Of a stretch of DNA of 31,019 nt, positions 1 through 8,034 are shown piece after piece. The notes under the pieces were generated by a model that worked only from the letters and a program-made list of their open reading frames with translations, did not search any database and was not told the origin of the DNA. Numbering within the stretch: position 1 is the stretch's first letter; each line of letters opens with the position of its first letter. A program made the position numbers and the translations under genes. Source of the stretch: Lachnospiraceae bacterium (GTDB lineage: Bacteria > Bacillota_A > Clostridia > Lachnospirales > Lachnospiraceae); the NCBI GenBank assembly GCA_017523185.1, contig JAFWXB010000091.1, positions 1 through 31,019 on the forward strand. The letters run 5' to 3'.

Positions 1-68
1 AGCTGGGAAGCGTATCTTTTAATCTGCTCTTTAATCACAGAACTGATTTCTTCTGGTCTTAAATTCAT
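1..68 (-). CDS. atpA: ATP synthase F1 subunit alpha, N-terminal fragment
   Basis: Only the first ~22 codons are in the window; the gene runs off the left edge. The peptide begins MNLRPEEISSVIKEQIKRY, the typical start of F1 alpha, the nucleotide-binding partner of beta in the catalytic head. Its ATG overlaps the stop of atpH by four bases (ATGA), the usual sign of translational coupling within this operon. Identity is secure from the N-terminal sequence plus the position after atpH. Confidence 0.93.
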   Translation of the reverse strand, partial: MNLRPEEISSVIKEQIKRYASQ

Positions 69-631
69 GGAGCGCATTCACCTACTTTCAACTGTATTTT
101 GGATAATTCTCTGGTTAAATCATAAAGCTTTGTTTTAATACTGCTATCAACAACGCGGTCACCAATGCGAATTACCATGCCACCAATAAGTGTGGCATCT
201 GTACTATAATGCATTTCAAATTCCACATATTTTGTGGTTTCAAGTAATCGTTTTTCTACTGCTTTTTGCTGTGCTTTGGATAATTCCATTGCAGAAGTCA
301 CATAAGCAGTACCGATATTTTTATACTCTTTTACACAATCTACAAAATAATTCAGAACGTTTTCCATTTCTGCATAATGACTTTTTTCTACAAGCATACG
401 CATAAGTCCCGTCAATTCATCAGAAATACGTCCTTTGAAAATATTTTCGATAATTGCTGCTTTTTCTTCTTTTACGATTTTCGGATGATTCATAAGTTTA
501 TTTAGGTCCTTGTGTTCTTCGAGTACCTGAAGTACTCCTTTGACCTCATCTAACAAAGAATCTATCTTTTTTTCTTCAAGGGCCAGCTCAAACAATGCAT
601 CACCGTATGTTTTTGATACTAGCTTAGCCAT
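65..631 (-). CDS. atpH: ATP synthase F1 subunit delta
   Basis: This 188-residue protein is the delta (OSCP) subunit, which sits on top of the alpha3beta3 head and ties it to the peripheral b stalk. The start MAKLVSKTYGDALFELA matches the conserved N-terminal helix. The C-terminal region has the family's GGMVIRIGDRVVDSS stretch, with a DxSIKxKL-type ending. Length is normal (about 175-190). It overlaps atpF by 13 bases upstream and atpA by 4 downstream, in the order b-delta-alpha expected for a bacterial atp operon. Confidence 0.96.
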   Translation of the reverse strand: MAKLVSKTYGDALFELALEEKKIDSLLDEVKGVLQVLEEHKDLNKLMNHPKIVKEEKAAIIENIFKGRISDELTGLMRMLVEKSHYAEMENVLNYFVDCVKEYKNIGTAYVTSAMELSKAQQKAVEKRLLETTKYVEFEMHYSTDATLIGGMVIRIGDRVVDSSIKTKLYDLTRELSKIQLKVGECAP

Positions 632-1146
632 GTTGAATCACCCATTTCCTTTAATGTTTCTTCTACTAATTGATTTTGAATTGTTGTATCAATAGAAGCT
701 GTTACAACTTTTTGTGCCATTAATGATGCAATTTCAATAATTTCCTGTTTTACATCATCCATTGCATGTTTCTTTTCAAGTAAAGCTTCTTCTTGTGCAC
801 GTTTGATAATACGTGCTGCTTCTTCTTTCGCTTCATCAATAATTCTAGCTTCGTTTTTCAAAGCTTTCTGTCTTGCTTCGCTCAGAATAACTTCTGCTTC
901 TTTATTAATTTGTTTCAGCTTACCTTCATATTCTAATTTTAAAGCAGCTGCACTTTCCTTATCTTCTTTTGCATCAGAAATATCTTTTGCAATACGGTCT
1001 TGTCTGTCTTTTAACAGCTTTCTCGCCGGATTAAATAACAGATTGGACATAAGTAAGAAAAGAACAAATATAGCAACAGCCATAAGGGCTGTATTAAAGA
1101 GCAGCTGCATATCAAGATTAAATAAAAATGTTTGACTTGCCAGCAA
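619..1146 (-). CDS. atpF: ATP synthase F0 subunit b
   Basis: This 175-residue protein is the peripheral-stalk b subunit. Residues about 14-36 form a hydrophobic membrane helix, followed by the cytoplasmic RKLLKDRQDRIAKDI segment and a long charged, alanine-rich coiled coil rich in E, K and A. The start is TTG: an AGGAG lies about nine bases upstream and the translation from there gives a sensible membrane anchor. The longer alternative frame over the same stretch is a shadow. It follows atpE after a 99-base spacer holding a hairpin, and overlaps atpH. Confidence 0.95.
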   Translation of the reverse strand: MLASQTFLFNLDMQLLFNTALMAVAIFVLFLLMSNLLFNPARKLLKDRQDRIAKDISDAKEDKESAAALKLEYEGKLKQINKEAEVILSEARQKALKNEARIIDEAKEEAARIIKRAQEEALLEKKHAMDDVKQEIIEIASLMAQKVVTASIDTTIQNQLVEETLKEMGDSTWLS

Positions 1147-1166
1147 CCTCTTACTCTCCTTTCATT

Positions 1167-1199
1167 ATGAAACAAAACCAAAGAAACTTTTTGTTTCAT
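1167..1199 (-). other. Intercistronic hairpin between atpE and atpF
   Basis: An 11-base-pair perfect inverted repeat (ATGAAACAAAA paired with TTTTGTTTCAT, 11-base loop) lies just after atpE and before the atpF ribosome binding site. It has no clear U-run, so it does not look like a full terminator. Inference: it may mark a processing or stabilising structure that lets the abundant c subunit be made in excess. Confidence 0.5.
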
Positions 1200-1245
1200 A
1201 TCCATAATACAGACTAATCTGCAGAAATTTTTAATTTATAAATGA

Positions 1246-1512
<267 letters not shown>

Positions 1513-1539
1513 CTAAAATAAATAATGTGTTTTCATGAT

Positions 1540-1559
1540 TATCCCTTACATATGGGATA
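1540..1559 (-). other. Hairpin upstream of atpE
   Basis: TATCCC and GGGATA (six pairs, eight-base loop) lie about 40 bases upstream of the atpE start, in the 163-base gap after atpB. No open reading frame or promoter is obvious in this gap. The structure may protect the downstream atpE message or tune its translation; this is inference. Confidence 0.4.
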
Positions 1560-1663
1560 TGAATAGTTTCTTTCTATTCCTTATGAAACTAAACAACTCA
1601 AGTCTTTTGATACTCATACTCCAAATATTAAGTATCCATACTGCAAGTTTTCCTACATGAGAG

Positions 1664-2398
1664 CTATTCTGCATCTCCACATGCATTGGAAATGTATGTC
1701 ATTGTCAACATACAGAAAACGTATGTCTGAATTGCTCCTGAGAACAAATCAAAATATACGTGTAAGATTGCCGGCCAACCATATGCGATAGAGCTAAGCA
1801 ATCCATAAACAAGTGCCATCATAACTGTTCCGGATAATACGTTTGCAAATAAACGCAAAGACAGCGAAATTGGAACAGCGATATCACTTATAATGTTGAT
1901 TGGTAACCAAATTGGCAACCATGGTGGCAATGGTGAACATTTGTCGACCCAAATCTGTTTTACACTTTGATGCTTAAATGTATTGATGTGAATCAGAGAA
2001 AATGTAATCAAACCTAAACAAAATGTAGTACCATAATCTGCTGTTGGTGGTCTTAATCCAAACAAACCGGAAATATTACTCAACAAGATAAAAATAAATA
2101 TTGTCCCAATATAATTTACAAATCCAGGAGCCCATTTCCCCATTGTACCATTTACCATGCCTTCCAGTAATTCTACAATCAACTCAATTACATTTTGAAC
2201 ATTATCCGGAATTTCTGTTGCATTTTTTAATTTACGATTTGCAATTACTGCAAAAATAACCATAATTGCCATAACAATCAAAATGCAGGCATGTGATGTC
2301 GTAATCCAAACGGTCTGACCAAATAATTCAATTGGAATAATTCCATGAATCATAAAGTCAATGTTAGAAGAATCCGACAATAAAATCGCTTGATTCAC
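1664..2398 (-). CDS. atpB: ATP synthase F0 subunit a
   Basis: This 244-residue polytopic membrane protein is the stator a subunit, which provides the ion half-channels beside the c ring. The motif LSLRLFANVLSGTVMM holds the essential arginine that faces the c-ring carboxylate. Hydrophobic segments run throughout, and the N-terminus carries the GxxVWITTSHACIL membrane entry. Length is normal. The start overlaps the stop of the upstream atpI-like gene by four bases (ATGA), so the two are probably translationally coupled. Confidence 0.96.
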   Translation of the reverse strand: MNQAILLSDSSNIDFMIHGIIPIELFGQTVWITTSHACILIVMAIMVIFAVIANRKLKNATEIPDNVQNVIELIVELLEGMVNGTMGKWAPGFVNYIGTIFIFILLSNISGLFGLRPPTADYGTTFCLGLITFSLIHINTFKHQSVKQIWVDKCSPLPPWLPIWLPINIISDIAVPISLSLRLFANVLSGTVMMALVYGLLSSIAYGWPAILHVYFDLFSGAIQTYVFCMLTMTYISNACGDAE

Positions 2399-2847
2399 AA
2401 AGTCACCTCCTTATTTAAATTTTCCTTTCCTTCGTCACAGAAAGCTGCATCAGGTCTTCCTGTTAATTTGTTCTTCGCTTTATTTAAGAGTGGCTGCATA
2501 TATGCAGAAATTTTCAGTCCCATCGCTCCTAAAAAAGCACTAAACAAATTGCCGAAATTAAAATACCCCAATATAAAAAACAGGACTGCTACTACTAAAT
2601 AACGTAGTAACGATTTTGCTACAATCCTGCCATTGGCACGTTCTGTCCCATCGAAAGTAACTGCATCATAAATAACAACAGCAAGATTAATTCCCATTCC
2701 GATGGCAATTGCAATTCCATACCATAATCCTATGGAATATGCTACTTTATCTTCTACAAACCACATTCCTGTAATCTGTAAAATTCCTCCATATAGTAAA
2801 ATTCCAAATACAAGTCCGGGTAATGCATCATTAATTCTTTTTAACAT
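2395..2847 (-). CDS. AtpI-like membrane protein of the ATP synthase operon
   Basis: This 150-residue protein has about four hydrophobic segments (near residues 8-28, 38-58, 80-97 and 98-112) and a charged C-terminal tail. It sits directly before atpB with an ATGA overlap, the place where atpI is found. AtpI proteins are poorly conserved and help assemble the c ring or F0. The sequence fits a subunit I family member by topology and location, although I do not see a decisive motif. It overlaps the upstream atpZ-like gene by 17 bases. Confidence 0.75.
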   Translation of the reverse strand: MLKRINDALPGLVFGILLYGGILQITGMWFVEDKVAYSIGLWYGIAIAIGMGINLAVVIYDAVTFDGTERANGRIVAKSLLRYLVVAVLFFILGYFNFGNLFSAFLGAMGLKISAYMQPLLNKAKNKLTGRPDAAFCDEGKENLNKEVTL

Positions 2848-3085
2848 CTGTATTCCTCTTTGCGTTTTTATTTTTACGAAATTTTTTCGTCATTTTAAAT
2901 ATATTCGTAAATCCTGCTAACGCTCCCATAAAAAACAATGGGATTACAATCCATTCCATATGATATTTTCCACCAAACCATACACCAAATAATGTACACA
3001 TCATAATAGGAACTATCATATTAATTCCAAATTGAAGCACCAGTGCAAAAGACTGCATCACTTCTCGATTATCTTTTTTTTTCAT
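2831..3085 (-). CDS. AtpZ/AtpI-family small membrane protein
   Basis: This 84-residue protein has two membrane helices (about residues 10-36 and 44-65) and a very basic C-terminus. FGVWFGGKY between the helices and the pattern G-x-x-x-G resemble the small AtpZ/F0F1-ATPase family found as the first gene of many Firmicutes atp operons. A proposed role is Mg2+/Ca2+ handling or F0 assembly; here it rests on family and position only. The ribosome binding site AAAGGAAA precedes the ATG. It is the first gene after the operon promoter. Confidence 0.75.
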   Translation of the reverse strand: MKKKDNREVMQSFALVLQFGINMIVPIMMCTLFGVWFGGKYHMEWIVIPLFFMGALAGFTNIFKMTKKFRKNKNAKRNTDVKKN

Positions 3086-3294
3086 AAATTTCCTTTTTAC
3101 ATGAAATTCTGTATTATTCCAACGTCAATTTGATAATAAAAAACAAAATTTGTCTTAATATTTAGTCAAAGCAATATATGTTATCTGTTTATTAAGAAAT
3201 AAAACAAATCATTCATTTTAAATATTCCTATTTTTTCATTCTTTTATTTATTTAAAATATAATTGTACTATTATTTAAACAAAGCCTACTTCCT

Positions 3295-3322
3295 ATTATA
3301 ACATTTTTATTTAATTTGTCCA
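3295..3322 (-). promoter_or_regulatory. Promoter of the ATP synthase operon
   Basis: On the minus strand TGGACA is followed after 16 bases by a perfect TATAAT, preceded by TG (TGTTATAAT, an extended -10). Transcription would start near 3288, leaving a leader of about 200 AT-rich bases before atpZ. I see no riboswitch-like structure in that leader. Confidence 0.65.
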
Positions 3323-3375
3323 TAAAATTAAACAGAAACTTCGAAATACTTTATCCATTTTTTAGCAAAATGCAC

Positions 3376-3423
3376 AAAAAAGCTACCTCAAAATTGTTTC
3401 TTTTTCCTTGTGGTAGCTTTTTT
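3376..3423 (-). terminator. Intrinsic terminator downstream of the dCMP deaminase gene
   Basis: AAAAAGCTACC pairs perfectly with GGTAGCTTTTT across a loop of about 24 bases, with U-runs on either strand. It lies 186 bases beyond the stop of the dCMP deaminase gene and upstream of the atp promoter, so it most likely insulates the two units. The stretch 3424-3608 is AT-rich and I see no gene in it. Confidence 0.75.
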
Positions 3424-3608
3424 ATGAAAATTTCTCAAATTAAATAAATATTCAATATATTAACAGAGTTCAAAAAATAAAAGAAAACACATAAAAATCA
3501 TATTTTGTTTTATAAAAATAAGATTATCATAAAAATTTTATCAATAATAACCTATTATTTTTATGTTAAATATCTTATTTGATGTTTATTATTTGAACAA
3601 GAAACATT

Positions 3609-4082
3609 CTATAATAGAATTTCTATTTTTCGCCCTGTATATTCATATTTTCGCAATTTTATTCTCGCCGAATCTAACATACGTTTTGATGCAATAACAC
3701 TTGCTGTATGTTCATACTTATTACTTGCATATACAATTTCACATATTCCTGATTGAATAATTGCCTTTGCACATTCATTACATGGAAATAATGTTACATA
3801 AATCGTCGCACCTTCTAATGTCCCACCTCTATAATTTAAAATCGCATTTAACTCGCTATGTGTGGTATAAAAGTATTTATTGTCTTCACCTTCACGATTC
3901 CATGGAAATTCATCATCAGAACAGCCTAATGGAAATCCATTATATCCCATGGACAAAATCTTATGTTCAGGACTTACAATACAAGCACCAACTTGTGTAT
4001 TTGGGTCTTTGGAACGCATTCCGGAAAGCATGGCTACTCCCATAAAATACTCGTCCCAACTAATATAATCTTCTCGTTTCAT
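3609..4082 (-). CDS. comEB: dCMP deaminase (ComEB-type)
   Basis: This 157-residue cytosolic zinc enzyme converts dCMP to dUMP, feeding dTMP synthesis. The deaminase core is clear: the zinc-binding and proton-shuttle motif is HSELNAI (H75, E77), and the second zinc motif is PCNEC (C101, C104). The substrate-loop sequence MGYNGFPLGCSD is typical of the dCMP branch. Length is normal. A ribosome binding site AAGGAG precedes the ATG. It follows upp after 174 bases and fits a pyrimidine-salvage neighbourhood, as in other Firmicutes. The name comEB comes from Bacillus; no competence role is implied. Confidence 0.93.
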   Translation of the reverse strand: MKREDYISWDEYFMGVAMLSGMRSKDPNTQVGACIVSPEHKILSMGYNGFPLGCSDDEFPWNREGEDNKYFYTTHSELNAILNYRGGTLEGATIYVTLFPCNECAKAIIQSGICEIVYASNKYEHTASVIASKRMLDSARIKLRKYEYTGRKIEILL

Positions 4083-4256
4083 TATATAAACTTCTCCTTA
4101 ATTAACTATCCATACCATATATTTTTATAAATACTATAACTTCATCTATACAATTTCATATACTTTACAACTTTTTTATTTCAAATACTATTTTTATACA
4201 AAATAACAGAATCAGTAATGCTCTTTTTTATTAAAAGTTGTAAGTTCGTGTATTAT

Positions 4257-4886
4257 CTATTTTGTTCCAAAAATACGGTCTCCTGCATCTCCAAGTCCCG
4301 GCACAATATATTTATGTTCATTTAAACGTTCATCTAATGCACCAATATATAAATCTATATCAGGATGTGCTTCTGTAAGTGCTTGAACACCTTCCGGAGC
4401 AGCAATGATACACATAAAATGAATCTTTTTCACACCCTTATCTTTTAACATTTGAATTGCCGCGATTGCAGAACCACCTGTTGCAAGCATTGGGTCTACC
4501 ACAAATACTTCACGACTTGCACAATCTGCAGGTAATTTACAATAATATTCAATTGGTTTTGCAGTTTCTTCATCACGATATAAACCAATATGACCTACTT
4601 TTGCAGCAGGAATCATAGCTTGTATACCTTCTACCATACCAAGTCCTGCACGAAGAATTGGAACAATGGCAAGTTTTTTGCCTTTTAATTCTTTTACGGT
4701 TGTTTTACAAATTGGAGTTTCAATTTCTACTTCTGTAAGTTCCAAATCTCTTGTAGCCTCATAACATTCTAACATTGCAACTTCACTTACTAATGTACGA
4801 AATTCCTTTGAACCGGTTTCTACTCTCCTCATAATTCCAATCTTATGTTCAATCAATGGGTGATTCATTACTATAACTTTTGCCAT
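4257..4886 (-). CDS. upp: Uracil phosphoribosyltransferase
   Basis: This 209-residue enzyme makes UMP from uracil and PRPP (pyrimidine salvage, cytosolic). The PRPP-binding loop [12 protein letters not shown] is intact, and the C-terminal uracil-binding stretch [17 protein letters not shown] is textbook. Length equals the family norm. Its ATG lies two bases after the stop of the phosphatase-like gene, with its own AAAGGAG, so the two are almost certainly cotranscribed and coupled. Confidence 0.97.
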   Translation of the reverse strand: MAKVIVMNHPLIEHKIGIMRRVETGSKEFRTLVSEVAMLECYEATRDLELTEVEIETPICKTTVKELKGKKLAIVPILRAGLGMVEGIQAMIPAAKVGHIGLYRDEETAKPIEYYCKLPADCASREVFVVDPMLATGGSAIAAIQMLKDKGVKKIHFMCIIAAPEGVQALTEAHPDIDLYIGALDERLNEHKYIVPGLGDAGDRIFGTK

Positions 4887-4888
4887 AC

Positions 4889-5347
4889 TTATTCTCCTTT
4901 ATTTAACATTTTAACTAATTTTTTAATAGATTTACGCAATGTTTCATAACACAGTCCATATGCCGGCAATCCACCTCCATATGGGTCTAAAATTTCTAAT
5001 TCATCACCTACAAATTCTGTTAAAACATATACATTTTCTATATGTGTATTTTCATACTGATTTAACACTTTTTCTCTCTGACTTTTTGTCATTGTTAAAA
5101 TCAATGTATTCTCTGTAATATCCTCATTAGAAAGCTTTACAGATGAAAAATTCTTTAAGATAATTCCATTGCTAATCAATACAGCTTCTGCTTTTTGATT
5201 TATCGGTTCCGGAAAAGATACAATTAAACCTCTCGCTAACACTTCTACCGGAAACTTTAATACACAATCTTGTAATATTCCCATTGCCATTAACTCACGA
5301 CAATTTCCTGAACGACCAACAAAAATAATGCGTTCTAATTTTTCCAT
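4889..5347 (-). CDS. Low-molecular-weight phosphatase-fold protein lacking the catalytic cysteine
   Basis: I start this 152-residue protein at the ATG preceded by AGTAGGAGG (five bases away) rather than at the upstream ATG that would add eight residues. The fold signature is that of low-molecular-weight protein phosphatases such as the arginine phosphatase YwlE: a P-loop near the N-terminus and a DP motif late (D121-P122, followed by YGGG). The P-loop, normally C-x5-R as in CTGNTCR, reads GRSGNCR here: R17 is kept, but the nucleophile is glycine (G11). The codons are unambiguous (GGT for G11). The general-acid Asp is kept. It sits between sua5 and upp, where ywlE occurs in Bacillus. I infer a catalytically inactive or substrate-binding derivative. 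Confidence 0.8.
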   Translation of the reverse strand: MEKLERIIFVGRSGNCRELMAMGILQDCVLKFPVEVLARGLIVSFPEPINQKAEAVLISNGIILKNFSSVKLSNEDITENTLILTMTKSQREKVLNQYENTHIENVYVLTEFVGDELEILDPYGGGLPAYGLCYETLRKSIKKLVKMLNKGE

Positions 5348-5433
5348 TTTTCCTCCTACTCTGCATTTCATAAATATTTGTTGTCAATCAGATATTCGCA
5401 ATTCGCTTTTGCTACTTGCTCATAACCAAATAT

Positions 5434-5491
5434 AAATAAGTCTTCTTACCCACAACTTAATACGCTACGCATCTAAAATGAAGACTTATTT
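5434..5491 (-). terminator. Inverted repeat between sua5 and the phosphatase-like gene
   Basis: A perfect 12-base-pair inverted repeat (AAATAAGTCTTC and GAAGACTTATTT) with a 34-base loop lies 13 bases after the sua5 stop. The U-run on the minus strand is interrupted, so it may be a leaky terminator or an attenuating hairpin rather than a strong stop. Confidence 0.45.
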
Positions 5492-5503
5492 CATTCGTTA
5501 AAA

Positions 5504-6556
5504 TTACAAACAAATTACTTGGTGTCCTGCTGCTTTTAATAAACGATTCATAATTGCTTGTCCAATACGAGGCGTTTGAAAAGATTCCGAATATATTACA
5601 TCTACTTCAAGTTCATCACAATCGCGTAATATTTTATACATATGCTTTGCAATTTCATCTTCTTCCTCTCTTTTTCCAATACAAAGCACTTTGTCTGCCT
5701 GATATGCACATTTTGTTTCTTCTGTTGCAATCACAGCAACTTTTTTCTGTTCTAACTGCTTTTGACATATCATTTCATTGATTTTTTCAATAACAGCATC
5801 TTTTTCGCCATCTACAATTATCATATCTGCTTTTGGTGCATAATGCTTATACTTCATTCCCGGAGCTTTTGGTTTTGCCATACTATCCAAATCTAAAATT
5901 GCAGGGTCTATAATTACTTCTTCGTGCAACACTTCCGAAAGCATTTCTTTTGTAATATACCCCGGTCGAAGTATCATTGGGGTTTGTTCTGTTAAATCAA
6001 TAATCGTAGATTCAATTCCAATTCCTACCATTCCACCATCTAATATCATAGCAATTCGACCTTTTAAATCTTCTTCTACATGAGAAGCCTCCGTTGGACT
6101 TGGTCTGCCTGAAGTATTGGCACTTGGAGCAGCAATAAGACAACCACTTTTTCGAATGAGTTCTAAAGCAACAGGATGATTTGGCATTCTTACAGCTACG
6201 GTTTCTAAGCCTCCCGTAGTTGCATAAGGTACATTTTCATTTTTCCACACAACCATAGTAAGTGGTCCCGGCCAAAACGCTTCTGCTAATAGATTTGCTT
6301 GTGGTGGCACTTCTTTTGCAATACGTTCTAAATCAGAAATTTCTGCAATATGCACAATTAATGGATTATCAGATGGTCTTCCTTTCGCCTCATATATTTT
6401 CTTTGCAGCTTTTGGATGAAGTGCATCTCCTCCCAAACCATATACTGTTTCTGTTGGAAATGCTACTAACTCTCCTTTTGCAATTAATTCTCCTGCTTCT
6501 TTCATTTTAGAAGCATCTATCTGTTCTAAATCTATTTTATAAATCTTCGTATTCAT
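5504..6556 (-). CDS. ywlC: Threonylcarbamoyl-AMP synthase (Sua5/YwlC type)
   Basis: This 350-residue enzyme makes threonylcarbamoyl-AMP from threonine, bicarbonate and ATP, the first step of t6A37 synthesis in ANN-decoding tRNAs. The YrdC-like domain (about residues 10-205) shows KGRPSDNPLIVHI and the SANTSGRPSPT loop. Residues about 230-350 form the extra Sua5 domain, joined by the conserved APGMKYKHYAP linker. It is thus the long Sua5 form, not the short TsaC form. It is the promoter-proximal gene of the unit leading to the phosphatase-like gene and upp. The known Bacillus order also has rpiB here, which is absent. Confidence 0.94.
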   Translation of the reverse strand: MNTKIYKIDLEQIDASKMKEAGELIAKGELVAFPTETVYGLGGDALHPKAAKKIYEAKGRPSDNPLIVHIAEISDLERIAKEVPPQANLLAEAFWPGPLTMVVWKNENVPYATTGGLETVAVRMPNHPVALELIRKSGCLIAAPSANTSGRPSPTEASHVEEDLKGRIAMILDGGMVGIGIESTIIDLTEQTPMILRPGYITKEMLSEVLHEEVIIDPAILDLDSMAKPKAPGMKYKHYAPKADMIIVDGEKDAVIEKINEMICQKQLEQKKVAVIATEETKCAYQADKVLCIGKREEEDEIAKHMYKILRDCDELEVDVIYSESFQTPRIGQAIMNRLLKAAGHQVICL

Positions 6557-6754
6557 ATTCCTATATCTTCACTCTATTTATATTTTTTAATATTACTATT
6601 CTAAAATTTTGGTATTATTTTCGTGTTCCTAATTTTATACATAAAATAAAATAACCATTTTAATACGATTATTTTTCAAATATATCCCATTTCTTTTTGT
6701 AAAATACGCCCAAATACAATGTTCTTGCCACTTCTTTGACATCATTACTATTTT

Positions 6755-6784
6755 ATTATAATATAGCTAAATTTACCTTGTCAA
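6755..6784 (-). promoter_or_regulatory. Promoter of the sua5 gene
   Basis: On the minus strand a perfect TTGACA is followed after 18 bases by a perfect TATAAT. Transcription would start near 6748, giving a leader of about 190 bases with no recognisable structure. It is back to back with the ferredoxin promoter, with about 20 bases between the two -35 elements. Confidence 0.7.
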
Positions 6785-6804
6785 CAAATTAACAAAAGCT
6801 ATGC

Positions 6805-6833
6805 TTGCACTTTCTTCATTTTTGTAATAAAAT
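6805..6833 (+). promoter_or_regulatory. Promoter of the ferredoxin gene
   Basis: TTGCAC, a 17-base spacer and TAAAAT on the plus strand place the transcription start near 6840, about 50 bases before the ferredoxin ATG. An 8-base-pair inverted repeat lies right at this predicted start. Confidence 0.65.
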
Positions 6834-6837
6834 AGAG

Positions 6838-6855
6838 TTAAGTCAAATGACTTAA
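6838..6855 (+). promoter_or_regulatory. Palindrome at the ferredoxin transcription start
   Basis: TTAAGTCA and TGACTTAA are perfect inverted repeats separated by two bases, directly downstream of the -10 element. Such a position suits a repressor operator or a 5'-end hairpin that stabilises the message. Which of the two it is cannot be told from the sequence. Confidence 0.45.
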
Positions 6856-6889
6856 AAAAGAGCATTATTTTTTAAGGAGGAACAAAATT

Positions 6890-7057
6890 ATGGCATACGT
6901 TATTTCTGATGCTTGCGTTAGCTGTGGAACTTGTGCAGGAGAATGTCCAACAGGAGCTATCTCTGCTGGTGATTCTCAATACGTAATTGATGCAGATGCA
7001 TGTGTTGATTGTGGAACATGTGCTGGTGCTTGCCCAGTTGGTGCTATCGGCCAATAA
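6890..7057 (+). CDS. 2[4Fe-4S] bacterial ferredoxin
   Basis: This 55-residue protein is the small clostridial-type ferredoxin, a soluble low-potential electron carrier. Two CxxCxxCxxxCP motifs are complete (C9, C12, C15, C19 and C38, C41, C44, C48), and the two halves are clearly related by internal duplication, as is normal for the family. AAGGAGG lies ten bases before the ATG. The gene is noticeably richer in G and C and uses preferred codons compared with its neighbours, as expected for a highly expressed protein. It is monocistronic: its own promoter lies upstream and a terminator follows at 7119-7174. The antisense open frame over it is a shadow. Confidence 0.96.
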   Translation: MAYVISDACVSCGTCAGECPTGAISAGDSQYVIDADACVDCGTCAGACPVGAIGQ

Positions 7058-7118
7058 TCCTTTCATAATACATGGATTCAGATATCATTTTGGTTCGTGA
7101 ATACATAGTATTATAAGC

Positions 7119-7174
7119 AAAAAGACTGTCACTAGAGCAATTGTTTTTAACATTGCATCTGGGACAGTCTTTTT
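7119..7174 (+). terminator. Bidirectional terminator between ferredoxin and the MerR-type gene
   Basis: AAAAAGACTGTC pairs perfectly with GACAGTCTTTTT over a 32-base loop, with a U-run on both strands. It ends three bases before the stop codon of the convergent MerR-type gene and serves both transcripts. Confidence 0.85.
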
Positions 7175-7176
7175 CT

Positions 7177-7854
7177 TTATGCTTTTAAAAATACCTTCTT
7201 TTTCTCTATTCTTTTCGCTTTTTTCTTCTCCAACTTTCCATTTCCTTCTTTTGAAAAAAAAGATTTCTTTCTCAATTTCCCTCGAATTGCTTCATCTAAT
7301 TTACGATATCGTTCTTCTTGCATATCATCTTGTTCACGCATAAGATAATTCATTTCTTTTAAAACAAGTTCTTGTACATCTTTTCCAATCATCTGACTTA
7401 ATTCTTCATTGTTTTGGGAAATAGCACGTCCTACAATATCACTCATTAATTCACGAAATTGACACATTCTATCTTCAGCTGATAATTGTTGTAATGATAC
7501 ATCTTGTGAAGTCAGTGTTGTTTGTACGTTTTGCTCTGTTGGTAATCCTGCATCAAATGCTGCGACTGCATTTACCAAATCTCTTGCCTGCGTTGCCATT
7601 AACCTACTTTCATCTTCCGGCATATCTAATTTTCCATTATGTAATATCATTCGAATTGCCTTTAACTGATACCCTTGGTCTTTTAAATCCTTAATCTTTT
7701 GAAATTCTTGAATATTCTCTCGTGTATAGTATCTGTGACCCATCTCATTTCTCGGAATGGTCAAATCCAGTTCCTCCTCCCAGTAACGCAACACATGTGT
7801 TTCTACACGCACCATATCTGCTGCATCGGAAATCATGTAACGTACTTTCTCCAC
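7177..7854 (-). CDS. MerR-type helix-turn-helix protein with coiled coil and basic tail
   Basis: This 225-residue protein starts with a MerR-like winged helix (about residues 5-75): SDAADMVRVETHVLRYWE, then the wing GHRYYTRENIQEF and IKDLKDQGYQLKAI. Residues about 85-125 are a low-complexity linker, about 130-190 are helical and probably coiled coil, and the last 35 residues are extremely lysine-rich. No metal-binding cysteines are seen. The layout recalls RacA-like or phage-type MerR proteins rather than a metal sensor; this is analogy only. It lies downstream of dnaB with a hairpin between, convergent with ferredoxin. The ribosome binding site AAGGAGGT is strong. Confidence 0.8.
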   Translation of the reverse strand: MEKVRYMISDAADMVRVETHVLRYWEEELDLTIPRNEMGHRYYTRENIQEFQKIKDLKDQGYQLKAIRMILHNGKLDMPEDESRLMATQARDLVNAVAAFDAGLPTEQNVQTTLTSQDVSLQQLSAEDRMCQFRELMSDIVGRAISQNNEELSQMIGKDVQELVLKEMNYLMREQDDMQEERYRKLDEAIRGKLRKKSFFSKEGNGKLEKKKAKRIEKKKVFLKA

Positions 7855-7879
7855 GATACTACCTCCTTATATAATTACT

Positions 7880-7943
7880 TGTCCTATTTCGCAGGACACA
7901 AAATAAGGACAACTTCTATAATCTTATTATAGAGGTTATCCTT
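7880..7943 (-). terminator. Two hairpins downstream of dnaB
   Basis: Reading on the minus strand, an 18-pair near-perfect hairpin (arms 7905-7922 and 7926-7943, one mismatch and one wobble) is followed by an interrupted U-run, then by a small hairpin with TGTCCT/AGGACA arms (7880-7898). It probably ends the gdpP-rplI-dnaB transcript about 90 bases after dnaB. The MerR-type gene starts 26 bases later, so some read-through may express it. Confidence 0.55.
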
Positions 7944-8034
7944 AAGTTCTTCAAATTATTTTCATCGTAAAATTTCGACAGCAATCTTAAATATAAATAC
8001 TATAATTGAGCAAATACGAAAAATTACACCAAAA

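Noticed and set aside
5348..5371. Eight-residue N-terminal extension of the phosphatase-fold protein
   Set aside because: The AGGAGG lies within it, correctly spaced for the downstream ATG at 5347.
6872..7066. Antisense 64-residue open frame over the ferredoxin gene
   Set aside because: It is the complement of the ferredoxin gene; its Cys/Ser/Thr-rich composition mirrors the repeated cluster-binding motifs, and it lacks a ribosome binding site.
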